Shown here: in pieces, positions 11,708 through 21,400 of the stretch | Numbering within the stretch: position 1 is the stretch's first letter | Layout: every line of letters begins with the position of its first letter | NCBI RefSeq assembly: GCF_018294505.1 | Contig: NC_057809.1 | Location: 421,622,233 to 421,686,232 of the forward strand | DNA length: 64,000 bases | DNA from: Triticum aestivum | Lineage: Eukaryota > Streptophyta > Magnoliopsida > Poales > Poaceae | Direction of reading: 5' to 3' | The notes under the pieces: generated by a model | What the model was told of the DNA's origin: nothing | Seen by the model: the letters and a program-made list of their open reading frames with translations, nothing else | Database searches by the model: none | Made by a program: the position numbers and the translations under genes

Positions 11708-12846
11708 GTGTACTTCGTCAGCATGGTGCTACGGGACGCAAGGGCGCGGTACCCCATGCCTCAAAAACTCCTCCTCACGCTATTAGTGGACTCACACAAG
11801 CTGCGGCACTACTTCCAAGGCCATCCCATCAAAGTCGTCTCAGCATACCCCTTGGAAAGGGTACTCAGGAGCCGCAACTTAGCCAGAAGGGTCGCTGAAT
11901 GGAACATCGAACTACAAGCATTTCAGCTAGAATTCGGTATGACCAGATTCATCAAGGGAGCCGCACTTGCGGATTTCGTGGCAGAATGGGCAGAAGCACC
12001 GAGTCTCGAGGCAGGCGAAGACCGATCACTTTCCCCGAGAAGTGAAGCACCGGACGGCTGGGTCATGTACTTCGATGGGGCGCTCTCCTGACACGGCGCG
12101 GGGCCGGCGCAGTGCTCGTATCCCCTACCCAGGACAAACTCTACTACGCCGTACAACTCTGCTTCCAGCATGGAGAAAAGGTCTCCAACAACATAGGAGA
12201 GTACGAAGGCCTGATAGCAGGCTTGAGAGCTGCAATCGCCTTAGGGGTGAAGCGCCTCATCATCAAGGGCGATTCGCAGCTCCTTGTCAACTTCTCCAAT
12301 AAGATATATGAGCTAAAGGACGAGCACATGGAAGCCTACCTCGCTGAGGTTCGCAAGATGGAGAAACAGTTCTGGGGGCTGGAGTTGCAGCATGTGCCTC
12401 GCGGCACCAATCAGGAGGCTGATGACATTGCCAAGAGGGCATCTAGATGGCTGCCTCAGGAGCCTGGCGTCTTCGAGGAGCGGCTCTTCAAACCCTTGGT
12501 GGTGCCGAGCACGGCGCAACCAAGGGAGGAGCTCCCTCAGCCGCCTACCTCAGGAGCTCCGGTCTGCGGGCCGGCCTCAGGGGCACGCCTGCTCCTCGCG
12601 TTGGAGGCTCAGGAAGGGTGTTGGATCCCGGAGCTCAAGAACTACTTGATGCAAGGGACCCTGCGGGAGAACGAGGAGGAGGCGGAGCGTGTGGCACGAC
12701 AGGCCACGGCTTACTGCATCAAGGATGGAGAGCTCTACAGGAAGCGACCGAATGACGTGTCCCTACGCTGCATCTCCAGAGAGCAAGGGAAGGAGCTACT
12801 GGCGGACATACATGGTGGAGACTGTGGGCACCACTCGTCGTCATAA
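11708..12846 (+). pseudogene. RNase H region of the gypsy element, interrupted
   Basis: Two frames cover the domain. The first (11708-12091) ends in GWVMYFDGALS, the first-Asp motif of RNase H, and then hits TGA. The second (12112-12846) continues with EYEGLIAGLRAAIALGVKRL, the IKGDSQLLVN motif and HVPRGTNQEADDIAKRAS. A stop and shift at 12089-12111 break it. RNase H removes the RNA strand during reverse transcription. Between 11507 and 11707 the sequence is a degenerate Gln/Pro/Ser linker. Confidence 0.88.
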
Positions 12847-13858
12847 ACCCTCATCGGCAAGGCTTTCCGTAGTGGATTCTACTGGCCCACAGCGCTCAGC
12901 GACGCTGTTGAGCTGGTGAAGGCTTGCGAGGCCTGCCAGTTTCACGCTAAGCAGATCCATCAGCCTGCGGGGGTCTACATACTATACCCCTATCATGGCC
13001 GTTCGCAGTTTGGGGGCTGGAAATTCTGGGCCCGTTTCCTCGGCCACCAGGGGGCAATCGCTACCTCTACGTCGTCGTGGACAAGTTCACCAAGTGGGCT
13101 GAGGTGGAAGCTATCCGCACGATCCCGACAGGCTCCGCAGTCAAGTTCATCAAGGGCATCGTGAGCCGATTTGGGGTCCCTAACCGCATCATCACCGACA
13201 ACGGTTCGCAGTTCACCAGTAATATCTTCAAAACATACAGTGCTAACCTTGGAACGCAGGTATGCTACGCTTCGGTAGCACACCCCCGGAGCAACGGCCA
13301 GGCCGAGCGAGCCAACGCGGAGGTCCTGAGGGGCCTCAAAGCCAGGACCTTCAAGAAGAAGCTAGAGGCATGTGGCAGGGGCTGGTACGACGAGCTCCAG
13401 TCCGTGCTGTGGTCAATCCGCACAACTGCGACCAAGCCGACTGGCGAGACCCCGTTCTTCCTCGTCTATGGAGCAGAGGCTGTTCTCCCTCACGACGTCA
13501 GGCATCGCTCCGCACAGGTCCTGGCGTTCGACGAGACGCAGCAGGACGCCATGCAGGGGACGGATCCCGTGCTGGGGGAGGAATACCATCAAGAAGCCGC
13601 ACTGGGAGCGTCAAGGTATCAACAGGCGCTGTGACGATACCACTGCCGCAACATCCGCCCCAGGACCCTTGAGGTAGGGGATCTCATTCTCAGACGGGTT
13701 CTCTCTAGGGAGGGGCTGCACAAGCTCTCTCCCATGTGGGAGGGCCCATTCAAGGTTGTTCATGTTTCCAGGCCTGGCTCCGTGCGCTTGGAGACCCCGG
13801 AGGGGGTACCCATCCAGAACGGGTGGAACATTCAACATCTTTGGAGGTTCTATCCCTG
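12847..13858 (+). pseudogene. Integrase of the gypsy element, frameshifted
   Basis: The zinc-binding N-terminus is eroded but CEACQFHAKQIHQPA is visible near 12930. The core (13077-13634) has VVDKFTKWAEVEAI, the second-Asp motif ITDNGSQFTS, HPRSNGQAERAN with the catalytic Glu, and IRTTATKPTGETPFFLVYG. After another shift near 13635 the C-terminal part continues (VGDLILRRVL, GPFKVVHVSRPGS) to the pol end NIQHLWRFYP and a stop at about 13858. Integrase inserts the cDNA and makes the 5-bp target duplication seen around this element. Confidence 0.9.
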
Positions 13859-13876
13859 AGCGAGGCCTAGCACCCA

Positions 13877-14227
13877 TAAAAGGCCCGGCGCCTGTGAAGA
13901 AGGCAAATGCCTGTGAAGCTGTCGCATTTTGGGAAAGGCCCGGTGCCTGTGAAGAAAATAAATACCTGTGAAGCTGTCGCATTTTGGGAAAGGCCCGGTG
14001 CCTGTGAAGAAGGCAAATGCCTGTGAAGCTGTTGCATTTTGGGAAAGGCCCGGTGCCTGTGAAGAAGGCAAATGCCTGTGAAGCTGTCGCATTTTGGGAA
14101 AGGCCCGGTGCCTGTGTAGAAGGCAAATGCCTGTGAAGCTGTCGCATTTTGGGAAAGGCCCGGTGCCTGTAAAGAAGGCCAATGCCTGTGAAGCTGTCGC
14201 ATTTTGGGAAAGGCCCGGTGCCTGTGA
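13877..14227 (+). repeat. 55-bp minisatellite in the gypsy 3' region
   Basis: The word ggcccggtgcctgtgaag recurs with an exact 55-bp step at 13882, 13937, 13992, 14047, 14102, 14157 and 14212, separated by aaggcaaatgcctgtgaagc and tgtcgcattttgggaa. That is six full units plus a partial one. The minus strand is open through the array only because 55 bp repeats give three rotating frames without stops. It lies just after the pol stop. Confidence 0.9.
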
Positions 14228-15150
14228 GGCTCGCCGCCCGTGACACTCTCACGTAATAATGAGTGGGGCTGTACACGCCCCGGAGTCTCCGAAGTGCCGC
14301 CCTCGGGCCTCGGGGGCTCCCGCCCACGCCCAGTGGCAGCACTTAGCTCCGCGCTGGTGAGAAGACGTCGAAGACTAGAATAGGTGCCGGACGCGGCTTT
14401 TTCATTTGCTTTCTGCAGTTGGCTTGTTCGTTCTTGTTTGAAGTTTTACTGGAGCTGTTGCTGTCCCAGGCTTGTGACTCTTTGTCTTTTTCACTCACTT
14501 GCCTCGTTTTCTCTCGCACAAGTCTCGCGACGGAGGTTCGCAGGCACCCTCGCGAGAGTTTTCTGCTCCGATCGTTTGGACCTTTCCTGTCTGAGTCCTC
14601 TGCGGGAGCACCCTTCCCAGTCCGTGCCTCACGGCATCGCAACACGAGCGCAGACCTGGGCCGATCGCCTCCACAACTGAGACCGAAAGTTACCCCTCCT
14701 ACTAATCTTTGCAGGGCATGAAGCGCACGGCGAGGCCTCGGCCTCGGAAGGTGGGGACCCCGTCAAGCCCCACCAAGCTGAAATAATTCCCGCACATGGG
14801 CATACGGCGCAGAAACATAGCACAGAAATAGTGGAAGCAGCGCGATAATTAACAGCAGCAGTTCTAACACGCCCCCGCGGGGCCCTATACTACCTTCTTT
14901 TTCTGCGCAGGAAAAGAAGAAAACAAAATGGGCATGACTTGTCCGGCTCCAGCTTGCGGTGAAAGCTCGAGCTGCTTCGGGGGCTCAGGCGGATCCCTCC
15001 TCTCGCTTCACCGCGGCGCGACGGCGGGCTGACCCGCTACCTTCACCCATGTGGGCGCGACGATGCGGGGGCTAGTTGCGGCCACCGCTGGAGGAGTTGC
15101 TGCCTGAGAGAGAGTCGCCGAAGTTTAGCGAACCCCGAGCACCGCCGCCT
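14228..15150 (+). other. Gypsy 3' non-coding region
   Basis: GC-rich sequence between the minisatellite and the antisense ORF. I see no conserved domain on either strand. The frames at 14343-14823 lack recognisable motifs. Confidence 0.5.
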
Positions 15151-15173
15151 GTGTGCCTGTTGCCGTCTTCATC

Positions 15174-15769
15174 CTAGTCAGTACCGGGGCTAGGCAGGCG
15201 GCCGCGGTCATCATCTTCGGGGCAGCACCCAGCACGGCGACCGTCTTCCCTGAACACCCTCACGTAGAGGGTGGCGTCGCCATCGAACTTGAAGTGCAGG
15301 GTGCACCACCGGCTCAGGCCGCGCACATGGGCAAACGTTTGCCAGCCACGGGACATGGCCCCATTCCCAGAAGCGGAGACCTCCAGCGAATCCCAGGAGG
15401 CCCTGCTGCAGCAACCATCTGCCTGGAGCCAGAAGCCGCATCGGGCGCTGGCCGGTAGTTCACCTACAAAGAAATGGGGGAGCTGGAGCCAGGTGCTGGT
15501 CGGGTCTGTCGACCACACGACGAACTCCGGCAGCACCTCCACCGAGCGAAAGCGCGGCCTGGGGGCAGCACGGCCACGGCGTGGCTCCCCTCGGCAGCCG
15601 AGCACTCACCACCGCGCAGGGCGCCTCCTCCGTGGCCGTGGGAAGCCACTATGGGGACCGCGGGATGCTTGTGAGGGTGGCCTCAGCCGCGCTTGGTCGG
15701 TGGGGAGTCATGCCCAGCTGAACGGGCCTTTCCTTTCTCCGTGGCTAAGGATCTCTTCGGCGGAGCCAT
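15174..15769 (-). pseudogene. Antisense B3-like ORF carried by the gypsy element
   Basis: Read on the minus strand, ATG at 15769 (MAPPKRSLATEKGKARSAGH) is followed by an early TGA. A shifted frame from 15605 then continues to 15174. That part holds EVLPEFVVWSTDPTSTWLQL and a GWQTFAHVRGLSRWCTLHF / LYVRVFREDGRR segment. GW-x2-F, a hydrophobic strand, then F-x-F-x4-L-x-V-x-VF resembles the second half of a plant B3 DNA-binding domain. It ends in an acidic tail (PEDDDRG). Similar antisense ORFs are, from memory, common in Triticeae gypsy elements. A TATA box lies about 55 bp upstream, so this was probably a separate transcription unit. The B3 call is tentative. Confidence 0.55.
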
Positions 15770-15821
15770 GGGAATGACGAGTAGCAGGAAGGAATGGACT
15801 GAAGGGGCTCATGTAGTCCTC

Positions 15822-15831
15822 TACTTATAGC
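15822..15831 (-). promoter_or_regulatory. Candidate TATA box for the antisense ORF
   Basis: The minus strand reads CTATAAGTAG about 55 bp upstream of the ATG at 15769 and 240 bp inside the 3' LTR boundary. Spacing allows a start site near 15797. Position and orientation are seen directly; promoter activity is inferred. Confidence 0.5.
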
Positions 15832-16057
15832 CGGAGAAGGCCAACCACCGGGCACCACGATTGTAGGTAATCATGACCCATTTCTCTGCATGCAGGGACT
15901 TGTCAAGTCGTGCGGTTGCCGAGGCATCATGGGGAAGCGCAGACGCCCACGTCCAATCAATCGCCACGTGGCACCCAAGACCGCAGGCTATTAGGGCCCG
16001 AGGTGCTTCGCGCTTGCCCCTTCGCTTCTCTACTAAGCCAAGCCCGGGCGCGCCTTG

Positions 16058-16071
16058 GGCCCAGGGGCTAC
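16058..16071 (+). other. Polypurine-tract region before the 3' LTR
   Basis: gggcccaggggctac lies immediately before TGTTGG of the 3' LTR. AGGGGCTAC is a short, imperfect purine tract in the position where plus-strand priming occurs. Confidence 0.5.
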
Positions 16072-16934
16072 TGTTGGCGTTCTGGGAACGGTCCCCAGAC
16101 TTGCCTGCCTGCGGCCTACGGCATGGCTCAAGTGGGGGCCCAGTGCGGCCCAGCTTCATTAGCTCAAGCTCAAGACCCTCGCGGGGGGCCAGGCCTGCGG
16201 GGCGGACGACAGGAAGCTTCCTTAGGAACAGCCTCATCAGGCAGGCTCGCGAGGAGACAGAGAGATCAAGGTAGGGACACCTCGCGAGGAACCCGTGACG
16301 CAAGCCATGACGATCGAGACCAGGCGGGCGCCGGCCTGCGCAGTGTCCTTATTTCCCCTTCGGTGCAAAGGGAGCAAGCATAGGCCAAGGCATCGGGCAA
16401 AGGTTACCATTCCGGTGCAACGAGACCAAGACCAGCAGAGCGGCAGGACGGAGGTCACCTTGGAGCCCAAGACGGCGTCATCACCAGTGCTTTTGGCAGC
16501 CGAAGACCACCTTTGGTCAGGATAACTTGTACTAGATGTTCCCCTTTAAAATGGCCAATTGTTGGCGCCCTCCCCGCTCATTATTTGGGAAGAGGCCCAG
16601 GGCCTCTATAAATAGGACTAGCCACCATAGGGATGGAGGGAGATCCAGACCAAGTAGAACACACAGCACTAGCTCAAGAACACCCCTCGCGATGCTGTTC
16701 TTCCCCTATACTATTCATCATCAGCCCCTGAGGCAATCCACCACACCACACACTGGAGTAGGGTATTACACCACAACGGTGGCCCGAACCAGTATAAATC
16801 TCATCTCCCTTGTGTTGTTCATCGTTTCCAGCTTAGATCACACGAGGAGATCGGACGTAGATTGTTAGGGGAGAGATCTCCACGCGCACCCAGAGTTCGA
16901 ACCTTAAGGGTCTGCCGAAACCCGAAATCCGACA
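16072..16934 (+). repeat. 3' LTR of the gypsy element
   Basis: 863 bp, TGTTGGCGTT...AAATCCGACA, collinear with 8351-9217. TATAAATA lies at 16617-16624. It is followed by the target duplication CACAT. Confidence 0.93.
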
Positions 16935-16939
16935 CACAT

Positions 16940-18000
16940 GCTAATTTGAACGCCTGTAGCCGTTGTTTACCTAGGGAGGTCAAGTACCACGTGTGCACAG
17001 AACAAAGTTCGACTTGACGCGTTGCCGCATTATTTTTAAATAAAGTTATAGTGCTCAATGGCACATACACAAAATATAAAACGATTTTTATGGAGAAAAA
17101 GGTAGTCCACTCACTATATACTATGGAGCCTGCCTGCCTGGTTTATCGCTCTTCAGAGTATCTCACACAAGGTTGCGGTGGCCACTCTCTCTCTCACCAT
17201 TGGTCACTGATCCGGCCGCATCCAGTCCGCCGGGGGAAAGGGAGGAAGTGCATCGTTTCTCCATTCGACGGCACTGAGGCAGCACGTCCCGATCTGCGGT
17301 ACACGCCGTTCTCTCTGACCAAGCTCCGGCGCGGCAGGGCCTACGCCACCTGCTTGCAGATTCCGCCCGCCGCCGCTCACCTAGTTACATCCCGACAACC
17401 TCCAGGTAGCCCCTTCAGCCTTGCTCCACTATCCATTTCACCTCATTGCTATTGCGACCTTTTGGTGAACTGCACAAATCACTTTTTTCTTAAGAGTGTT
17501 TTGTGCAGTTGTACTAAAATGTCACACAGGCAATGTCTCTACATTTCAGTGCGACTTCACAAAGGGAGATTGGTTTTGCTCATCCTCCTCATCCAACTCC
17601 GAGCCTAATCTTTTCCAACTAGTTAGTCTTAAGAGAGACTGCAAAGGTGACCGGCTTCTATTTGTGTTTTTATTGTTTCATCAGCAGTCCTCTATTATCG
17701 TAATCACACTTAATATCTTTGGAATAGGGACGCTCAGCTCTATTTTAGTGGAACTGCACAAAATGATCGGAATGTTGCATCCTCCAGACAGCTAGTTTTT
17801 TCCCAACATGCCTTGTTGATTTAGACAGAGATGGGGGGACGTTGCTGCCAATGAAAGCATGGATCAATTTTAATTTAACACCTTCTCACAACTCTGTCTT
17901 CAGTTGTGATGTAATTATTAGCTCTGATCTGCTAATAATTGACATGCATTAGCAAGGAAGTTAATTTTTTATTGTTTCCGACAGAGCATCGATGGCAAGA
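16940..18000 (+). other. Repeated transcription-like unit, copy A
   Basis: First of four diverged copies. In order: a leader homologous to 28020-28230 (accacacgtg, then aaaacgat-tttatggaga), TATATA at 17115-17120, a roughly 280-bp GC-rich exon-like block with ctctctcaccattggtcac, and a donor CAG|GTAGCC with GT at 17406. After intron-like DNA, an acceptor ends AATAG at 17727 and the next block reaches TAGTGGAACTGCACAAAA at 17746-17763. About 100-150 bp later comes ttctcacaactctgtct, shared with copies B and C. The GC-rich blocks do not keep a common reading frame between copies, which argues against a protein. Function unknown. Confidence 0.5.
17444..17535 (+). ncRNA. miRNA-like imperfect hairpin
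   Basis: The inner arms gaactgcacaaatcac (17467-17482) and gtgttttgtgcagtt (17496-17510) pair at 14 of 15 positions around a 13-nt loop. Pairing continues outward with a few mismatches and G:U pairs through ccttttggt/actaaaatg to cattgc/gcaatg, giving a stem of nearly 40 bp. The 3' arm contains the reverse complement (with two or three mismatches) of the 21-nt motif found downstream at 17743 and in the other copies. A related foldback with the same aaacac/gtgttt inner stem occurs at about 29550-29620. This is a fold read by eye, not an annotated microRNA. Confidence 0.35.
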
Positions 18001-18161
18001 CACGCGAAACAAAAGCTGAAAGCTCACACCATTGTATAATTTCATGTCGCTGGAAAATTACTTGTATAGTACGTCAATTATGTAAACAAATGATGGAAGC
18101 TTGATAGCATTGCTAGAAGCCTCTTCATCATCCGGGTCCATGTGCCATGCACAAAATTATA

Positions 18162-18471
18162 CTCCTTCGTTCCTAAATATTTGTCTTTTTACAAATTTCA
18201 AACGGGCATATTTTAGAGTGTAGATTCACTCATTTTGCTTCGTATGTGTACTCCCTCCGTTCCTAAATATTCTATTCGTCTTTCTAGAGATTTCAACAAG
18301 TGACTACATACGGAGCAAAATGAGTGAATCTACACTCTAAAATATGTCTATATACATCCGTATGTGCCAGTCCATTTGAAATCTCTAAAAAGACAAATAT
18401 TTGAGTAGCCACTCGTTGAAATCTCTAGGAAGACAAATACTCCGGAGTATATTTAAGAACCAAGGGGGTGG
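18162..18471. mobile_element. Compound Stowaway MITE (two overlapping copies)
   Basis: ctccttcgttcctaaatattt begins at 18162 after TA, and a second, better end (ctccctccgttcctaaatatt) begins at 18251 after TA. Both are followed by the same block, aaatttca...gagtgaatctacactctaaaatat, once in each orientation. The right side has decayed ends (agacaaatactccggag and aagaaccaaggggg). The structure fits one Stowaway inserted in, or recombined with, another of the same family. Confidence 0.7.
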
Positions 18472-18618
18472 TGCACAACCGCATGGGCGACTCAGCCCGG
18501 TCGTTGCACCGCATTAATAGTGAGTAATGAGCAGTCAAATCATAAACCCCACCTTTCCCAATGTAAGTTGCTCTGAAGAAGCAACCATCAATACGCTCTT
18601 CTTTGAATCCGCTCATAC
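18472..18618. other. Short non-coding interval
   Basis: No feature seen between the two MITEs. Confidence 0.5.
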
Positions 18619-18620
18619 TA

Positions 18621-18984
18621 CTCCATCCGTCACTGTTTATACAGCGCGCTTCAGAAAAAAGAAAAAAATTGTGGGACCAAGGCGACTTGCGATCGGCCTG
18701 AAAAATAGCATTTGTAGTTATAGCACAGCGTCAATTACTAGAGGGAATAATGCGTACACACATGCATGCAGTGCTTCCACCCTAGGTACACACATGCATG
18801 CACTTACTCCACTCCGTAGTAGTATAGTACATGGAGAGAAAATTGTGGACTTGATTGCGGTTACCATGCCCTTATTAATTGAGCATTAAACCAAACACGT
18901 CTAAAGTCTCTCTGGTGGTGGAAATGCATTGAGAGAAATGCATCATAACGAAGCGTGCCCTGTAAACTGTGACGGAGGGAGGAG
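18621..18984. mobile_element. Stowaway-like MITE, 364 bp
   Basis: Flanked by TA at 18619-18620 and 18985-18986. The left end is ctccatccgtcactgtttat. The right end, read on the complement, is ctcctccctccgtcacagtt, differing mainly by a 3-bp insertion. Both continue into acag(c/g)(g)cacgctt. The interior contains two copies of cacacatgcatgcagt-like sequence. No coding capacity. Confidence 0.7.
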
Positions 18985-19276
18985 TAGTATGAAGGTGCAA
19001 AACCAAGTAAACGTATGGCCAGTCAGTCAACGCACCTCCTCTTGGCATATCACTAACATGTGGGACATGAGTGTGAGCAAACCGATCTCAATTGACGGCA
19101 AAGAGCCAACCCGCCGTTCCTTGAGAGAGATGAGGAGCGAGAACACACGGATGGGCTCGCACGGAGGCCAAGATATATTCGAGCATGGTTGGTTGATCGA
19201 TATCATTCATTACATGTTGGGATACCATTTTCCGCCCTTCTCCGGAATAAACATGTACTTTATCAGAGATAAAAAA

Positions 19277-19585
19277 ATAAGAGTACAGACGCTCCACCAT
19301 GCGGTTCTAGTAGTACTACTACTCGTACTACTATGCTTGGCTCTTCGCCTCCTCGTGAAGTCGAACAATGATGGTACTCAACATGTTGGGTACTACAGTG
19401 TATGCCTCTGACAATCTGACACCGAATGGACTGATGCATGTCCACCGAGGGTAGGTTGCATTAGTCAAAAGGCGTAAGCGAGCTTCACCTTGTCCTGCAA
19501 GCTTCTCCTTGTTCTGCGAGTTGACGGGACACACGAAAAAGTAGTGCTAGTCCATACTCCCTCCTTTCCGGTTAATATGGCTTAA
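19277..19585 (+). repeat. Segmental duplication, copy 1
   Basis: Runs collinear with 19977-20330: ataagagtrcagacgctcc, then cttggctcttcgcct, agtcgaacaat, caatctgacaccgaat, gcattagtcaaaag, gttgacgggacaca, tgctagtccatac and gttaatatggcttaat. Copies differ by substitutions and short indels. Function unknown; no shared reading frame. Confidence 0.75.
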
Positions 19586-19955
19586 TCTTTTTTGCGGGTA
19601 AATGAGAGAGCTTTATTCATATATAAGCATTCTTAGGACGATCAGCCAAGACACTGGTCACTAGGAAGCGAGGTACCCCACAAAAAAAGAAGTAGGAACT
19701 GAGGTGTTTCATCAAGCCAGCTCTCGGCCACATTCAAAGTGCAGCAAGCACGGTTTGCACGAAGATGCGCCGCAAGGTTTGCTGACCTGTTTATATGCTG
19801 AATAACAAAAAAAGAGGAAATGTTACCGAGCGCTACTATTTGTAACATGATATGAGCCAGAATTAAGCGAGAATTGTGGCGAGTGTTCCATGCAATCAAC
19901 TTCCATTATCACATGCGAGAACCCTCGAAGAGAACCAAATGTGTTGAAGATTGCT
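19586..19955 (-). mobile_element. 5'-truncated LINE fragment with RNase H-like domain
   Basis: The minus strand from about 19955 encodes the end of the RNase H-like domain found at the C-terminus of plant LINE pol proteins: VIMEVDC, a helix ending IVALGNISSFF, then VIQHINRSANLAAHLRA and a tail (WLDETPQFL) to a stop near 19642. It is followed by a short 3' UTR with AATAAAGCTCTCTCATTTAC and a poly(A) run (TTTTTT on the plus strand at about 19588). 5' truncation and a 3' A-tail are the usual products of LINE insertion. It sits exactly between the two copies of a segmental duplication. Confidence 0.75.
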
Positions 19956-19976
19956 TTATCACATTTTAAAATTATA

Positions 19977-20330
19977 ATAAGAGTGCAGACGCTCCTCCAT
20001 CCGATTCCTAGTACTAGTATAGTACGTACCTTTATAGACTATAGTAGTAGTACTAGTAAACTTTGCGCTTGGCTGTTCGCCTATTCGGGAAGTCGAACAA
20101 TAATAGCACTAGTAGTATAGTGTATGTTTCTGGCAATCTGACACCGAATTAACTGTTGCACGTCCACCGCCTAAGCGAGGGAGAGCTTGCATTAGTCAAA
20201 AGTTTCTCCTTGTCCTGCGAGCCACCATGCGCAAGCTTCTCCCGTCCTGCAACCTTCTCCTCGTTCGGCAAGTTGACGGGACACAGCAAAGTAATGCTAG
20301 TCCATACTGCCTCCTCTCTTGTTAATATGG
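19977..20330 (+). repeat. Segmental duplication, copy 2
   Basis: Partner of 19277-19585, about 700 bp downstream. It has extra copies of ccttctcc/gcaagcttctcc words and a longer tagtagtactagta tract. Confidence 0.75.
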
Positions 20331-20690
20331 CTTAATTTCAAATGAGATAAATACACTGTCTATCACTATATATTTGTAAAAATACGGTCAGTGGACTTCA
20401 TAATACGCTCATTGCGCTCAATATATATATTTTCCGGTGTTTATACGGTCACTAGCTCACCCTGACTGAGTATGTGTGTGCATGCACGTGTAGGTTGAGC
20501 ACTTGAGCGTGACCGTGTGTGTTCCGTCGTTTGCTCGGACATGCATGCATTAGGGCATTGCGCGCGTTTTTGCATCCATGTGTACGTGTGACTGTTGCAT
20601 ACACGTAGGGGGAGTACATGTAGGGGCCACTAAGGAGCAGCGAAATCACACAGTATGTTAGTCGGAAGAAGCAACCATCATTTCACTCTT
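20331..20690. other. Non-coding interval
   Basis: AT-rich then GT/CATG-rich sequence with several gtgtgtg/catgcatg words. No gene seen; the short minus frame at 20452-20649 is biased sequence. Confidence 0.4.
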
Positions 20691-21400
20691 GAATGACACG
20701 TACGCAATATAAAATGGTTGATAGGGAGAGAAAAAGAAAACCACTATATATACAATAGCAGGAGCCTAAGCTACAAGCCTGCTTGCTTAGGTTGCTCTCT
20801 TCACAAGCATAGAACGACGGGCCTGATCCCGCAGCTGGGGGGAGGGAACAATGTTCTGCGTAGACACGGTCGACATCGGCGAGGGAGAAAACCCATAGTC
20901 GGTGCGTCCCAATCGGGGTCGGTGTGGGCCGATGCCGCGTCCCAACCGCCCTTCTAGCTACAGCCCGACGTCCCAGGTAGTCGATCTTCCTTTTGGAGCC
21001 GGCTTGCTCCACTGCCGTAGATCCATCTCCATGTCGATCTTTCTCTACTTCTACCGGCTTCTACTTGTGATGACTTTATGTCTCATGAACTAGTGCCAGT
21101 ACTATTATTCTAATCACACTTCTTCAATATCTTTGCCATCAGGGATGCTCATGTCAATTTTAGTGGAACTGCACAAAAGCATCGTATGATCTGAGGGTGC
21201 CAGCCGTCTTTCCTTCGATAGGTTCTACCTGACCAGGAAATTAAATCATGTTTAGGGTTTAGGGTTTAAGTCGTAGTGACCCCATCAGTAGTTTTTCTTT
21301 CATACACGCTCTCACAACTTTTTTCTTTAGTTGCGAAGTAAATATTGGCTATGATCTGTGAATCATTGAGATGCATCAGCATGCTTGTTAGTTTTCCTTT
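20691..21400 (+). other. Repeated transcription-like unit, copy B
   Basis: aatataaaatggttgatagggagag and gaaaaccactatatata (TATATATA at 20745-20752) match the leaders of copies A and D. A GC-rich block follows to the donor CCCAG|GTAGTC (GT at 20977). The acceptor ATCAG ends at 21142, and TAGTGGAACTGCACAAAA lies at 21161-21178. The distance from acceptor to motif is identical to copy A. ctctcacaacttttttctttagttg at about 21308 matches the downstream block of copy A. The intron-like segment is only about 165 bp here. Confidence 0.5.
21251..21268 (+). repeat. Short telomere-type repeat (telo-box)
   Basis: tttagggtttagggttta, two and a half copies of the plant telomere unit TTTAGGG. Such short runs occur as telo-box promoter elements or as interstitial scars; the context does not decide. 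Confidence 0.6.

Larger units (their letters stand above)
8351..16934 (+). mobile_element. Ty3/gypsy LTR retrotransposon, nearly full length, defective
   Basis: The element is 8,584 bp with two similar LTRs, a primer-binding site, gag-pol in the order gag-PR-RT-RNase H-INT, a long 3' non-coding region and a purine-rich tract before the 3' LTR. The flanking 5-bp duplication is CACGT (8346-8350) on the left and CACAT (16935-16939) on the right. The 3' LTR starts TG and ends CA; the 5' LTR starts TC, presumably a point mutation. Every pol segment carries at least one frameshift or stop, so the copy is not autonomous. An antisense ORF sits between integrase and the 3' LTR. Confidence 0.93.

Noticed and set aside
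13877..14227. CRISPR-like regular repeat
   Set aside because: The units are contiguous 55-bp tandem copies without unique spacers, in a eukaryotic retrotransposon.
13611..14342. Minus-strand ORFs of about 110-240 aa through the 55-bp array
   Set aside because: The tandem repeat lacks stops in these frames; the protein is one short peptide repeated and has no domain.
21251..21268. Interstitial telomere from a chromosome fusion
   Set aside because: Only two and a half TTTAGGG units; far too short to suggest an ancestral chromosome end.
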